From NCBI GenBank assembly GCA_902801475.1, contig CADCIO010000006.1, forward strand, positions 27,762 through 91,761: a stretch of 64,000 nt of DNA, in the 5' to 3' direction. The notes beneath the pieces are model-generated. The model did no database searches and had not been told where the DNA came from. It saw only the letters and a program-made list of their open reading frames with translations. A program made the position numbers and the translations under genes. The number at the start of each line of letters is the position of its first letter. Position 1 is the first letter of the stretch. The stretch is from an uncultured Bacteroidales bacterium. GTDB lineage: Bacteria; Bacteroidota; Bacteroidia; Bacteroidales; Bacteroidaceae. This document shows positions 8,694 through 19,107 of this stretch, piece after piece.

Positions 8694-10040
8694 TTACTTT
8701 TTGTTCTTGAGGAAGGCATCCACAGCCTCGGCGGTCTTCTTGCCCGATGCGATGGCTCTCACCACGAGGCTGGCACCGTTGGCGGCGTCGCCGCAGATGA
8801 AGACGTTCTCGGGATATTCGGGATGCTCGGGCTTGAGGAATCCCATGGCGAGGAGCACGAGCTCGGCCTTGATGATCTCGGGCTCTCCTGCCTCCACCAT
8901 GATGGGGCGACCGCCCTCTGGGTTCGGTTTCCAGTCGATGGGCTGGATGCGGACGCCGGTCACATGACCCTCTTCGCCGAGGAATTCCAGCGTGTTGATG
9001 TTCCAGCGACGTGTACATCCTTCCTCATGCGACGACGTGGTCTTGAGGATGACTGGCCAGTTCGGCCAAGGCGTGTTCGGGTTGTGTCCCACTGGAGGCT
9101 TCGGCATGATTTCGATCTGGGTGACGCTCTTGCATCCCTGACGGTGTGCCGTACCGATGCAGTCGGAGCCCGTGTCGCCACCACCGATCACCAGCACGTT
9201 CTTTCCCTTGGCGGTCACACGTTCCTCCTTCGAGAATTCCCTGCCGGCGAGCACGCGGTTCTGCTGACCGAGCAGTTCGAGGGCGAGGTGGATGCCCTTC
9301 AGCTCACGACCAGGCGCTTTGAGGTCGCGCGCTGTCGGCGTGCCCGTTGCAATCACCACAGCATCATAGTCTGAATATTCAGATATCTCCGAAAATTCCG
9401 AATTATACTTAAAGACGACTCCCTCCTGTTCCATCACACTGATTCTTCTGTCGATGATCTTCTTGTTGAGCTTGAAGTTAGGGATGCCATAGCGCAGCAG
9501 ACCGCCGGCGGCTTCGTTCTTCTCGAAGACCGTCACCTCGTAGCCCATGTAGTTGAGGGAGTTGGCTGCTGCGAGACCGGCAGGACCGCTGCCGATGACC
9601 GCCACCTTCTTGCCGTTGCGCTCGGGGTGTTCGATGGTCACGTAGCCCTCGAGGAAAGCGCGCTCGGCGATGGCGCATTCGTTCTCACGGTTGGTCACGG
9701 CGTCGCCCGTGGTGAGGTAGAGCACGCACGCCTTCTCGCAGAGGGCGGGGCAGATGCGGCCGGTGAATTCAGGGAACGGATTGCTCTTCTTCAGGATCTT
9801 GTAGGCTGTTTCCCACTCACCACGATAGAGCGCGTCGTTCCATTCGGGGTCTTTGTTGCCCAGTGGACAAGCCCAGTGGCAGAAGGGCACACCGCAATCC
9901 ATGCAACGGCTCGCCTGCTCCTGGCGGTCTTTTGTGTTCAGTGTCTGTTCCACCTCACCAAAGTCATGAATACGGTCGTTGATGGGGCGATAACCAGCCT
10001 CTTTGCGAGGCACAGTCAGAAATGCTTTTGGATTTCCCAT
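8694..10040 (-). CDS. gltD: Glutamate synthase small subunit
   Basis: The protein has 448 residues. The N-terminal cysteine-rich part (SRCMDCGVPFCHWACPLGN, then RICPALCEKACVL) binds two 4Fe-4S clusters. An FAD site (GSGPAGLAAA) and an NADPH site (GGGDTGSDC) follow. It passes electrons to GltB so that 2-oxoglutarate plus glutamine gives two glutamate. It follows gltB by 33 bases. Confidence 0.96.
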   Translation of the reverse strand: MGNPKAFLTVPRKEAGYRPINDRIHDFGEVEQTLNTKDRQEQASRCMDCGVPFCHWACPLGNKDPEWNDALYRGEWETAYKILKKSNPFPEFTGRICPALCEKACVLYLTTGDAVTNRENECAIAERAFLEGYVTIEHPERNGKKVAVIGSGPAGLAAANSLNYMGYEVTVFEKNEAAGGLLRYGIPNFKLNKKIIDRRISVMEQEGVVFKYNSEFSEISEYSDYDAVVIATGTPTARDLKAPGRELKGIHLALELLGQQNRVLAGREFSKEERVTAKGKNVLVIGGGDTGSDCIGTAHRQGCKSVTQIEIMPKPPVGHNPNTPWPNWPVILKTTSSHEEGCTRRWNINTLEFLGEEGHVTGVRIQPIDWKPNPEGGRPIMVEAGEPEIIKAELVLLAMGFLKPEHPEYPENVFICGDAANGASLVVRAIASGKKTAEAVDAFLKNKK

Positions 10041-10073
10041 TTTCTTTTCTATATTATAGTTGATTGATGAGGT

Positions 10074-13000
10074 TTAATAGTCTCTCTGCATATCTGCAAT
10101 TTTCTGTTGCAATTTCGCCATCTGCTCTTCTTGCAGCACGCGCTTGTACTCGATTGGCACCACCTGGATGAAGTCATCGACGTAGCGGTTCCAGTCGTCG
10201 AGCATCCGGCCTGCGAGGGCGCTTCCCGTGTGCAGGTAATGCTGGCGAATGAGCTCGAGCAGCTCCTTGCGGCTCACGGTGTCCTCGACGAGCGAGAGTT
10301 CCACCATGTCCATGTTGCAGAAATAGTCGAACGTGTGGTCCTTGTCATAGACGTAGGCGACACCACCACTCATACCTGCGGCGAAGTTGCGGCCCGTCTT
10401 GCCGAGCACGACCACGCGACCGCCGGTCATGTACTCGCAGCAGTGGTCGCCGGCACCCTCGATGACGGCGATGGCGCCTGAGTTGCGCACACCGAAGCGC
10501 TCGCCCACACGACCGTTCACGTACAGCTCACCGCTCGTGGCGCCATACAGACCCGTGTTGCCGGCTATGATGTTGTCCTCGGCCACGAAGTCGGCACTGC
10601 GGCGCACAGGTGGCAGGATGCTGATGCGACCGCCGCTGAGTCCCTTGCCGAAGTAGTCGTTGGCCTCGCCCTCGAGACGGATGTCCAGACCCTTCACGGC
10701 GAAGGCGCCGAACGACTGGCCTGCCGAACCCTTGAACTTGATCTTGATCGTGCCCTCCGGCAGACCTTCCTCGCCATACTTCTTGGCGATGGCGCCCGAG
10801 AGCATCGTGCCCACGGCGCGGTCGGTATTCTTGATGGTGTAGTCGAGCGTCACCTCTTCCTTGTCGTCGATGGCCTTCTGTGCGGCGGCAATGATGTCCT
10901 CGTCCTTCACGCCGCTCACCTTCGTGAACTGGCCGCGGTCCCAATACAGAGGCTTGTCGGTCTCGGGCTTGTGGAGCAGACGGGCGAAGTCGATGGTCTT
11001 CTGCTTGTCGGTGGCATGGTCGGTGTTCACCTCGATGAGCTCGGTGTGACCGATGATGTCCTTCAATCCGTGCACGCCAATCTCGGCCAGGTATTCGCGC
11101 ACCTGCTGAGCGAGGAAGGTGAAGAAGTTCACCACATAGTCAGACTTTCCACGGAAGCGGGCACGCAAGGTCTCGTCCTGCGTAGCCACACCCACAGGGC
11201 AGGTGTTGGTGTTGCACTTGCGCATCATCACACAGCCGAGCACGATGAGCGGCAGCGTGCCGAAGGAGAACTCGTCGGCGCCGAGCATAGCCATCAGCAC
11301 CACGTCCTTGGCGGTCTTCAACTGACCGTCGGTCTGGAGACGCACCTGATTACGCAGACCATTGAGCACGAGCGTCTGCTGTGTCTCAGCGAGACCGATC
11401 TCGGGCGAGATGCCGGCAAAGCGCATGGAGCTGGCAGGGCTGGCACCCGTACCGCCTTCAGAGCCGCTGATGACGATGAGGTCGGCCTTGGCCTTGGCAA
11501 CACCGGCAGCGATGGTGCCCACGCCGCTTTCGGCCACGAGCTTCACGCTGACTGCTGCAGTCGGATTGATATTCTTGAGATCGAAGATGAGCTGAGCCAG
11601 GTCTTCGATACTGTAGATGTCATGATGAGGTGGGGGAGAGATGAGCGAGATGCCGGGGATGGCATTACGCGTCTTGGCGATAATCTTGTTGACCTTGAAG
11701 CCAGGCAACTGACCGCCCTCACCGGGCTTGGCGCCCTGAGCGACCTTGATCTGAATCTCCTCGGCATTCACGAGGTATTCAGCGGTCACGCCGAAACGGC
11801 CTGACGCAATCTGCTTGGTCTTCGAGCTGAGGCTCACGCCATCCACGTCGGTGTGGTAGCGCACGTTGTCCTCACCGCCTTCACCCGTGTTGCTTCGAGC
11901 ACCCAGCTTGTTCATGGCCAACGCCAAAGCCTCGTGCGCCTCGATACTCAGCGCACCGAACGACATGGCGCCCGTGACGAAGTGCTTCACGATGCTCTCC
12001 ACAGGCTCGACCTCGTCGATGGGGGTAGGCTTCGCTGCCTTCTTCCATCCGAAGAAGTCGCGGATGAAGATCGGCTTCTCCTTCGCGTCCACCATCTTCT
12101 CCCACTCCTGGAACTTCTTGTACGAACCCAGGCGCGTGGCAATCTGGAGGTTCGCAATCGTGTCGGGATTCCAAGCGTGGAGGATGCCGTCCTTGCGGTA
12201 TGAGAACTGACCGTTGTTGGGCAGGAATTCGTTGATCTCGGCAGGCTTGAAGGCTTCGTCGTGCAGACGGATGGCGTCGCGGGCAATGTCCTTCAGACCG
12301 ATGCCGCCGATGGTGCTGACTTCGGTGCCGAAGTAGCGACGGAGCAGGTCTTCGCTCAGGCCGATGCTCTCGAAGATCTTCGCGCCACGGTACGAGCGGA
12401 TGGTTGAGATACCCATCTTCGACATGATCTTCTTCAAGCCCTTATCGACAGCCTTGATGTAATGTGCCTCCGCCGTCGCGTAGTCCTCCTGGATCTTGTG
12501 CTTCTTCACGAGGTCGTCCAGCACGGCGAATGTCATGTACGGACAAATCGCGCTGGCACCATAGCCGAGCAACAGGGCTGCGTGCATCACCTCACGAATC
12601 TCACCGCTCTCCACAATCAAAGCGGTCTGCACACGCTTCTGCACGCTGATGAGGTAATGGTGCACCGCACTCACCGCCAACAGGCTCGGGATGGCAGCAC
12701 GCTTCTCGTCGATGTCTCTATCGGAAAGGATGATGTAGTTCACGCCCTCATCGACCGATGCCTCAGCCTCCTTGCAGAGGTCTTCGATGGCCTGACGCAA
12801 TCCGCTGGCGCCCTTCTCGATGTCGAACAGCATGGCGAGCTTCTTGGTCTTGAAGCCCTTGTAGCGGATGTTGCAGAGGATGTCCAACTGCGTGTTCGTC
12901 AGCACTGGCTGTGGCAGACGCACCATCTTGCAGTTGCTGGCGTCGGGGGTCAGGATGTTCGTGCCCACTGCACCGATGTACTCGGTCAGCGACATCACCA

Positions 13001-14609
13001 GTTCCTCACGTATCGGGTCGATGGCAGGGTTCGTCACCTGCGCAAACTGCTGTCGGAAGTAGTTGAAGAAAATCTGCGGACGGTCCGAGATCACTGCCAA
13101 TGGCGTGTCGTTACCCATCGCTGCCACAGGTTCCTGACCTGCTGTCGCCATCGGCACAACCGTCTTGTCGATGTCCTCCTGACCGAAACCGAAGTTGATG
13201 AGCTTCCTTTCATAATTCTCCACCGAGTTCTCCACGTGGCGACCGCTCTTCAGCTTCTCCAACTGGATGCGGTTCGTCGAGAGCCATTCGCGGTATGGAT
13301 GAGCCTTCGCGAGCTTCTCCTTGATCTCTCCATCATAATATATCTTGCCCTCCTGCGTGTCGATGAGCAGAATCTTACCGGGCTGAAGACGGCCCTTGCT
13401 CACCACGTCATTGGGTTCGAAGTCCATCACACCGACCTCGGATGCCACGACCATCATGCCACCCTTCGTAATCGTGTAGCGGCTGGGACGCAGACCGTTT
13501 CTGTCGAGCATACCACCTGCATAACGACCGTCGGAGAACAGCAGTGCGGCAGGACCGTCCCAAGGCTCCATCAGGATAGAATGGTACTCATAGAACGCCT
13601 TCAAATCCTCGCTGATCGGGTTCTTGTCGTTGAAGCTCTCTGGCACGAGAATCGCCATTGCCTGGGGCAGACTCAGTCCGCTCATGATCAGGAACTCAAA
13701 CACGTTGTCGAGGCTGGCAGAGTCACTCATGCCCTCCTGCACAATCGGACGGATATCCTTGATGTCACCCAATGCCTCGCTGCTCAGCACGCTTTCACGC
13801 GCCTTCATCCAACCGCGGTTTCCACGGATGGTGTTGATCTCACCATTGTGCGCCAAGAGACGGAAAGGCTGTGCCAGACTCCATGTTGGGAATGTGTTGG
13901 TACTGAAGCGTGAGTGCACCAGTGCCAGTCCGCTCGTGAAGTACGGGCTTGACAAATCTGGGAAGTATCTCCTCAACTGTCCACTCGTCAGCATACCCTT
14001 GTAGATGATGTTCTTGCTATTGAGCGAGCAGACATAAAAGTCTTCATACGTCCCGTTCGTTGCGACTGTGTCGCAACTACCCCCCGCCATCTTCGCCACT
14101 CTATTCTCTATCCTCTTCCTTACCTTATATAATATACGGTCGAATGTTTCCACCTTCTCTTCTTCCACACCCGTCACGAAAATCTGCTTGATGTCAGGCT
14201 CCACTTCACGTGCACCCACACCCAGCACCTCCGGACAAGTCGGCACTGCACGCATGTGCATCAGTGTCAGTCCCTCACGCTCGATCTCCTCAATCATCAC
14301 ACTGAGAATCTCTTCCTGAGCCTTGGCGTCCTTCGGCAGGAACACCAGTCCTGTGCCGTACTTTCCCTTTTCCGGCACAGGAATACCCTGTAAAAGGATG
14401 AACTCGTGCGGAATCTGCACCATGATGCCCGCACCATCACCTGTCTTGTCGCGTGTTTCGGCTCCTCGGTGCTCCATGTTCTCCAGCACCTTCAATGCGT
14501 TGTCCACCAACTCATGGCTCTTGCCACCATGAATGTTGACCACCATGCCCACACCACAAGCGTCATGCTCGTAGGCCTTGCTGTACAATCCTAAATTACG
14601 TTTTACCAT
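10074..14609 (-). CDS. gltB: Glutamate synthase large subunit
   Basis: The protein has 1511 residues, the usual GltB size. After a 17-residue propeptide the nucleophile Cys18 appears in DACGVGMV, starting the class II amidotransferase domain. A central domain, the FMN-binding synthase domain (SVKLVAESGVGTIAAGVAKA, GSEGGTGASP) and the 3Fe-4S cysteines (CVMMRKCNTNTCPVGVATQ) follow. The C-terminal domain is the Gly-rich beta-helix (GLYGATSGELYVNG and similar). It is the first gene of the long minus-strand operon and has a good promoter at 14654-14687. Confidence 0.97.
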   Translation of the reverse strand: MVKRNLGLYSKAYEHDACGVGMVVNIHGGKSHELVDNALKVLENMEHRGAETRDKTGDGAGIMVQIPHEFILLQGIPVPEKGKYGTGLVFLPKDAKAQEEILSVMIEEIEREGLTLMHMRAVPTCPEVLGVGAREVEPDIKQIFVTGVEEEKVETFDRILYKVRKRIENRVAKMAGGSCDTVATNGTYEDFYVCSLNSKNIIYKGMLTSGQLRRYFPDLSSPYFTSGLALVHSRFSTNTFPTWSLAQPFRLLAHNGEINTIRGNRGWMKARESVLSSEALGDIKDIRPIVQEGMSDSASLDNVFEFLIMSGLSLPQAMAILVPESFNDKNPISEDLKAFYEYHSILMEPWDGPAALLFSDGRYAGGMLDRNGLRPSRYTITKGGMMVVASEVGVMDFEPNDVVSKGRLQPGKILLIDTQEGKIYYDGEIKEKLAKAHPYREWLSTNRIQLEKLKSGRHVENSVENYERKLINFGFGQEDIDKTVVPMATAGQEPVAAMGNDTPLAVISDRPQIFFNYFRQQFAQVTNPAIDPIREELVMSLTEYIGAVGTNILTPDASNCKMVRLPQPVLTNTQLDILCNIRYKGFKTKKLAMLFDIEKGASGLRQAIEDLCKEAEASVDEGVNYIILSDRDIDEKRAAIPSLLAVSAVHHYLISVQKRVQTALIVESGEIREVMHAALLLGYGASAICPYMTFAVLDDLVKKHKIQEDYATAEAHYIKAVDKGLKKIMSKMGISTIRSYRGAKIFESIGLSEDLLRRYFGTEVSTIGGIGLKDIARDAIRLHDEAFKPAEINEFLPNNGQFSYRKDGILHAWNPDTIANLQIATRLGSYKKFQEWEKMVDAKEKPIFIRDFFGWKKAAKPTPIDEVEPVESIVKHFVTGAMSFGALSIEAHEALALAMNKLGARSNTGEGGEDNVRYHTDVDGVSLSSKTKQIASGRFGVTAEYLVNAEEIQIKVAQGAKPGEGGQLPGFKVNKIIAKTRNAIPGISLISPPPHHDIYSIEDLAQLIFDLKNINPTAAVSVKLVAESGVGTIAAGVAKAKADLIVISGSEGGTGASPASSMRFAGISPEIGLAETQQTLVLNGLRNQVRLQTDGQLKTAKDVVLMAMLGADEFSFGTLPLIVLGCVMMRKCNTNTCPVGVATQDETLRARFRGKSDYVVNFFTFLAQQVREYLAEIGVHGLKDIIGHTELIEVNTDHATDKQKTIDFARLLHKPETDKPLYWDRGQFTKVSGVKDEDIIAAAQKAIDDKEEVTLDYTIKNTDRAVGTMLSGAIAKKYGEEGLPEGTIKIKFKGSAGQSFGAFAVKGLDIRLEGEANDYFGKGLSGGRISILPPVRRSADFVAEDNIIAGNTGLYGATSGELYVNGRVGERFGVRNSGAIAVIEGAGDHCCEYMTGGRVVVLGKTGRNFAAGMSGGVAYVYDKDHTFDYFCNMDMVELSLVEDTVSRKELLELIRQHYLHTGSALAGRMLDDWNRYVDDFIQVVPIEYKRVLQEEQMAKLQQKIADMQRDY

Positions 14610-14653
14610 TGTAGTCTGTGTTTGATTTATTGATAATTTTACGATTTCGGCTG

Positions 14654-14687
14654 CAAAGGTACGACTTTTGTTTCATTTTATTGCAAA
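14654..14687 (-). promoter_or_regulatory. Promoter of the gltB operon
   Basis: The minus strand has TACCTTTG at 14654-14661 (-7) and TTTGC at 14683-14687 (-33), about 21 bases apart. The -7 box is 44 bases upstream of the gltB ATG. Confidence 0.75.
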
Positions 14688-14793
14688 TAATTTCAAAAAA
14701 CTTTCAATTTGTATCAAAAATATTTGAAAAGCGTGTAAAAAAGAAAGTGTTTTTTGTAATTTTGTTTTCTTTTATTCTTTTACATACTTGTGT

Positions 14794-14858
14794 TATGTGA
14801 CAAAACGAGATTTCAAATGAAAAAGGACTTTGCTACGTGACAAAACGAATTTTCAAAT
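14794..14858 (+). repeat. Two 25-base direct repeats upstream of the C69 peptidase promoter
   Basis: TAYGTGACAAAACGA followed by a TTTCAAAT tail occurs at 14794-14818 and 14834-14858, with three mismatches and a 40-base period. The second copy ends 28 bases before the -7 box at 14887, so the pair covers the region just upstream of and around the -33 element. This suggests a regulator binding site. Confidence 0.6.
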
Positions 14859-14886
14859 ACTTCATGCTCGTCTGAAAAAAAGTTCG

Positions 14887-14894
14887 TACCTTTG
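14887..14894 (+). promoter_or_regulatory. Promoter -7 box of the C69 peptidase gene
   Basis: TACCTTTG matches TAnnTTTG and ends 21 bases before the ATG at 14916. No strong -33 TTTG is visible, which fits a promoter that needs an activator. Confidence 0.6.
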
Positions 14895-14915
14895 TCCCCA
14901 CAAAAGAAATCATTT

Positions 14916-16613
14916 ATGAAAACAAGGATATTTATTGTATTGATGGTGTGGGTCGTTTCGGCATTTGTGATGACGGCGATGGCCTGCACCAACATCATTG
15001 TGGGTAAGGGTGCCAGTGCAGATGGCAGCGTGTTTGTGAGCTATAATGCTGACTCGTATGGCATGTATGGCAACATCTATCACCATGTGGGTGGGGTGCA
15101 TGCGAAGGGGGAGATGCGCAAGGTGTATGAATGGGACACGAACAAGTATCTGGGTGAGATTCCGCAGGCGGAGAGGACCTATACGGTGGTGGGGCAGATG
15201 AACGAGCTCCAGGTGAGCATCACGGAGACGACGTTCGGCGGACGTACGGAACTCTATGAGACGGAAGGAAAGCAGTTGGGCTCTCCTGAATTGCCGACGG
15301 GCATCGATTATGGCTCGATGATCTACATCGCTTTGGAACGTGCCACATCGGCTCGGAATGCCATTGACATCATGACGTCGCTGGCGGAGACTTATGGGTA
15401 TTGTTCGGAGGGTGAGAGTTTCTCGATTGCCGACAAGAACGAGGCGTGGATTCTGGACTTGATTGGCAAGGGTGCTGGCGAGAAGGGGGCGGTCTGGGTG
15501 GCTGTCCGCATCCCCGACGACTGTGTGTCAGCTCATGCCAACCAGAGCAGAATCACGAGGTTGAGTCAGTATGGGAAGAAGCAGTTGCTGTGCTCGAAGG
15601 ATGTGATTGCTTTTGCCAGGAAGAAGGGATATTTCAGCGGAAAAGATCAAGAGTTTTCCTTCCGCGATGCCTATGCTCCGAATGATTTCGGTGCTGTGCG
15701 TTATTGTGAGGCAAGGGTGTGGAGCATCTTCAACAGGTTTTGTGATGGGATGGATCGGTATGTGGATTATGCTATGGGGAACGACTTGAAAGGGGAGATG
15801 CCGCTCTATATGAAACCCAAGCGTCCCGTAAAACTGTCGGATGTGATGGCGGCGATGCGTGACCACTTCGAGGACACGCCCTTCGACATCCGGAATGAAT
15901 GGGGTGCAGGTCCTTACAATATGCCTTACCGCCCGACACCGTTGGAGTGGGAGAGTGAGGGCAAGACATACTTCAACGAACGCCCTGTCTCTACGCAGCA
16001 GACGGGATTCTGTTTCGTCGGTCAGATGCAGGCGAAACTTCCTGATGCCATCGGCGGTATCGTTTGGGTGACCAACGACGATCCGAATATGGCACCCTTC
16101 ATCCCTTTGAACTGCTGCATCACCGAGGTACCGAAATGCTTCAGGAAGATTCCCGGCGTGCAGGACGATGTGACGTTCTCGTGGGAGAGTGCTTTCTGGG
16201 TGCAGAACGCGGTGGCGAACATGGTCTATCCTTATTATGAGAAGATGTTTCCCGACGTGCTGAAACAGCGTGAGCAGATGGAGACGGGGATTGATCTCGG
16301 GGGAATGGAGGAGTATGAGTATCCGCTGCAACTGCTCAAAGAGAAGGGACGGGATGAACTGATCAAGTACCTCACCGATACCGCACTCATCAAGTCGAAC
16401 ATGATGATGGCAGCCTGGACCCATCTCTTCGAGTATCTGATGGTGAAGCATCTCGACATGGCCGTGAAGAAGACTGCCGAGGATGATCCCCTGCTCAACC
16501 GTTTCAACAAGACAGAGCACGGACTGGCTGAATCGCCCGACCGTCCTGGCTATCCAGAGGCGTTCCGCAAGAAGATTGTGGAGGAAAAAGGCGAAAAATA
16601 TCTGATGAAGTGA
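14916..16613 (+). CDS. Secreted C69-family dipeptidase
   Basis: The protein has 565 residues. An upstream in-frame ATG at 14892 would overlap the promoter, so the start at MKTRIFIVLM is preferred. A signal peptide of about 24 residues ends just before Cys in MACTNIIVGKGAS. In C69 (PepD) peptidases this Cys becomes the N-terminal nucleophile after processing, and TNIIVGKxASxDGS is the family signature. It probably cleaves dipeptides in the periplasm. It has the same direction as the GH2 gene 25 bases downstream and may share its transcript. Confidence 0.88.
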   Translation: MKTRIFIVLMVWVVSAFVMTAMACTNIIVGKGASADGSVFVSYNADSYGMYGNIYHHVGGVHAKGEMRKVYEWDTNKYLGEIPQAERTYTVVGQMNELQVSITETTFGGRTELYETEGKQLGSPELPTGIDYGSMIYIALERATSARNAIDIMTSLAETYGYCSEGESFSIADKNEAWILDLIGKGAGEKGAVWVAVRIPDDCVSAHANQSRITRLSQYGKKQLLCSKDVIAFARKKGYFSGKDQEFSFRDAYAPNDFGAVRYCEARVWSIFNRFCDGMDRYVDYAMGNDLKGEMPLYMKPKRPVKLSDVMAAMRDHFEDTPFDIRNEWGAGPYNMPYRPTPLEWESEGKTYFNERPVSTQQTGFCFVGQMQAKLPDAIGGIVWVTNDDPNMAPFIPLNCCITEVPKCFRKIPGVQDDVTFSWESAFWVQNAVANMVYPYYEKMFPDVLKQREQMETGIDLGGMEEYEYPLQLLKEKGRDELIKYLTDTALIKSNMMMAAWTHLFEYLMVKHLDMAVKKTAEDDPLLNRFNKTEHGLAESPDRPGYPEAFRKKIVEEKGEKYLMK

Positions 16614-16638
16614 ATGAACGCAAAATAAAATAATAGAT

Positions 16639-19101
16639 ATGAGAAAGAAACTATTTCCATTGTTGGTCTTATGGCTTTGTGCCTTTTGGAGTGTCTTGCC
16701 CGTCTCAGCCCAAACTACCAAGAAGGCGAGTGGGAATGCTCCTGTAGATACCTATTCCGACTACCGATGTGTCTTGTTCAATTTTGACTGGAAATTCCAG
16801 ATGGGAAATCCCAGAAATGCGGAACAGGCGGACTTTGATGATAGTGAGTGGAGAAAACTCGACTTGCCACACGATTATCAGTTTGAACAGCCGTGGAATC
16901 AGAATGGAGACAGGAGTAGGGGATTCAAACCGATGTGCGAGGGTTGGTATCGGAAGTCTTTCACGCTTCCCGACACATTGAAAGGCCGCCGCGTGGTGCT
17001 TGACTTCGAGGGCGTGATGTATGTCAGCGATGTCTATGTGAACGGCAAGAAGGTCGTCAGCAATGAATATGGTTATACGGGTTTTGAGGCGGACATCACC
17101 AGGGCGCTGAATTGGGGTGGCAGGAATGTGGTGGCGGTATATTCGAGCACGAGATCTGTGAACAGTTGCCGTTGGTACACGGGTGGTGGCATCTATCGTA
17201 GCGTTTGGCTTCGGGTGGGCAACGACACGAGGATTGCACGACATGGATTGTATGTGACCACTGAAGGGGAGAATGTGAAAGTGCAGGTGCAGGTCATCAA
17301 TTGGCAGAAGCACAACATCAAAGTCAAGGCAAGGGTGAAGGATGCATCGGGAAAGGTGTTGGCATCGACAGAAAAGGGTATGCCAGACCACACCATCCAG
17401 AATAACACGGAAATAGCTCTCCCTTCCATGAAAGTGCCCAATCCTTCCTTGTGGGACTTGGATTCGCCTTATCTTTATATCGTTGAGGCTACGCTTGAGG
17501 AAGATGGTGTCACCATTGATTCCGTCGCGGACCAATTCGGTTTCCGAACGATTGAATATGGAACAGATTTCGGTTTTAAGCTGAATGGCAGGAAAGTCTT
17601 TCTTGCAGGCATTGCCAATCACTGTGACCTCGGTGCTGTGGGTGCTGCCGCTTTCCCAACGGCGGTGGAACGCCAGTTGCGTCAACTGAAAGCTTTTGGC
17701 TACAACGCCATCCGATGTGCTCACAATCCTTACTCGGAAGATTTCTACCGTATCTGTGACCGCATCGGTTTGCTGGTGGTGGATGAATTGATTGACAAGT
17801 GGTCGGATAGCGATTATTGGGGCGGTCGGAAACCGTTCATGCAAATTTGGCCGACTTTGATTCAGGAGTGGATCAAGCGTGACCGCAACCATCCATCTAT
17901 TATTCTGTGGAGTCTTGGCAACGAACTCCAGGTCCGTTCGGATTGGAGTGGTTATCAGACCGACGATTGGGGCATTACGACATACCGTATTTTTGATCAG
18001 ATGACGAAGCGATATGATAAGACACGTCCAACGACGGTCGCGATGTTTCCGGCACGTGCAGGCGGACAACGTAATACGCCTGATTTCAAAACATACCTCG
18101 TGCCGCCAGAATTGGCTTGTGTGACCGAAGTGGCCTCATTCAACTATCAGTGGGATGCTTATCACGGTTACTATAAACATGCGCCGCACCTGATCCTTTT
18201 CCAGAGTGAGGCAGTGGTCACTCAATGGCAACAACCTTACTATGGTATGAATCAGAAGCGTGGTGTAGGACTCTGCTGGTGGGGCGCCATTGAATATTGG
18301 GGCGAGTCAAATGGATGGCCCAAGAAAGGTTGGAACTATTCTTTCTTCAGCCACACCCTTCAGCCCTATCCGCAGGCTTATCTGATTAAGTCATGTATCC
18401 AGCCTGATGTGCCCTTGGTGCATATTGGCGTGATTGATGGCAAGGTGCAGAAAATGGAGTGGAGAGATGTCAGAATTGGCTCACAGCGTATTGCACGGAC
18501 TTGGAACTATTCAGAAGACGCAACTCCCAACGTGTTTACTTTCACCAACGCTGATGAGGTGGAACTGTTCTACAACGGAAAATCGCTCGGCGTCCAGAAG
18601 AATGACACCACGGACATTGCCAGACGTAACATCATCCTTTGGTCGGGTATCGAATACGGAACAGGTGGAAAATTGGTGGCGGTTGCCCGAACGGATGGTA
18701 AGGAGGTGGCTCGTGATGAGATAGAGACAACCGATAAGGCTGTGGCATTGAAAATCGTGGAGGAGACTTTCCCAATTCCGTCAGTTCAAGGGCGTGAGAG
18801 TTGGTGCGCTGATGGGATGGCGCTCAAATACCTGAATATCTATGCTGTTGATGCTAAGGGGCGCATCGTGGCCAGTGCTACCGACGAGGTGAATGTGAAT
18901 GTGGAGGGTGCCGCTACATTTGTTGCCATAGACAATGGTGACCATTGCACGGATGACCTCTTTCTCAACGTGACCACTAAAAAGATGCAGACGGGTTATA
19001 TGCAGTGTATCTTACGAAGTACCCGAAAGGCTGGAAAGGTAATGCTTACTGTGTCATCGCCGACATTAAAAGGTGCGAAAATCACGTTGAATACAAAATA
19101 A
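16639..19101 (+). CDS. Secreted glycoside hydrolase family 2 protein (beta-galactosidase type)
   Basis: The protein has 820 residues with a signal peptide of about 25 (ending VSAQ). The GH2 order is visible: N-terminal sugar-binding jelly roll (FDWKFQMG to about 200), immunoglobulin-like domain, then the TIM barrel. The acid/base Glu is about residue 429 in SLGNEL, and the nucleophile Glu is about 524 in FQSEAV. A further beta-sandwich region follows (PNVFTFTNADEVELFYNGKSLG). Overall it resembles beta-galactosidases, but GH2 also includes other exo-glycosidases, so the sugar is unsure. It is followed by a strong terminator. Confidence 0.88.
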   Translation: MRKKLFPLLVLWLCAFWSVLPVSAQTTKKASGNAPVDTYSDYRCVLFNFDWKFQMGNPRNAEQADFDDSEWRKLDLPHDYQFEQPWNQNGDRSRGFKPMCEGWYRKSFTLPDTLKGRRVVLDFEGVMYVSDVYVNGKKVVSNEYGYTGFEADITRALNWGGRNVVAVYSSTRSVNSCRWYTGGGIYRSVWLRVGNDTRIARHGLYVTTEGENVKVQVQVINWQKHNIKVKARVKDASGKVLASTEKGMPDHTIQNNTEIALPSMKVPNPSLWDLDSPYLYIVEATLEEDGVTIDSVADQFGFRTIEYGTDFGFKLNGRKVFLAGIANHCDLGAVGAAAFPTAVERQLRQLKAFGYNAIRCAHNPYSEDFYRICDRIGLLVVDELIDKWSDSDYWGGRKPFMQIWPTLIQEWIKRDRNHPSIILWSLGNELQVRSDWSGYQTDDWGITTYRIFDQMTKRYDKTRPTTVAMFPARAGGQRNTPDFKTYLVPPELACVTEVASFNYQWDAYHGYYKHAPHLILFQSEAVVTQWQQPYYGMNQKRGVGLCWWGAIEYWGESNGWPKKGWNYSFFSHTLQPYPQAYLIKSCIQPDVPLVHIGVIDGKVQKMEWRDVRIGSQRIARTWNYSEDATPNVFTFTNADEVELFYNGKSLGVQKNDTTDIARRNIILWSGIEYGTGGKLVAVARTDGKEVARDEIETTDKAVALKIVEETFPIPSVQGRESWCADGMALKYLNIYAVDAKGRIVASATDEVNVNVEGAATFVAIDNGDHCTDDLFLNVTTKKMQTGYMQCILRSTRKAGKVMLTVSSPTLKGAKITLNTK

Positions 19102-19107
19102 ACTGAA

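Noticed and set aside
12462..13913. 483-codon plus-strand ORF opposite gltB
   Set aside because: GltB is intact here and the plus frame has no known motif or promoter.
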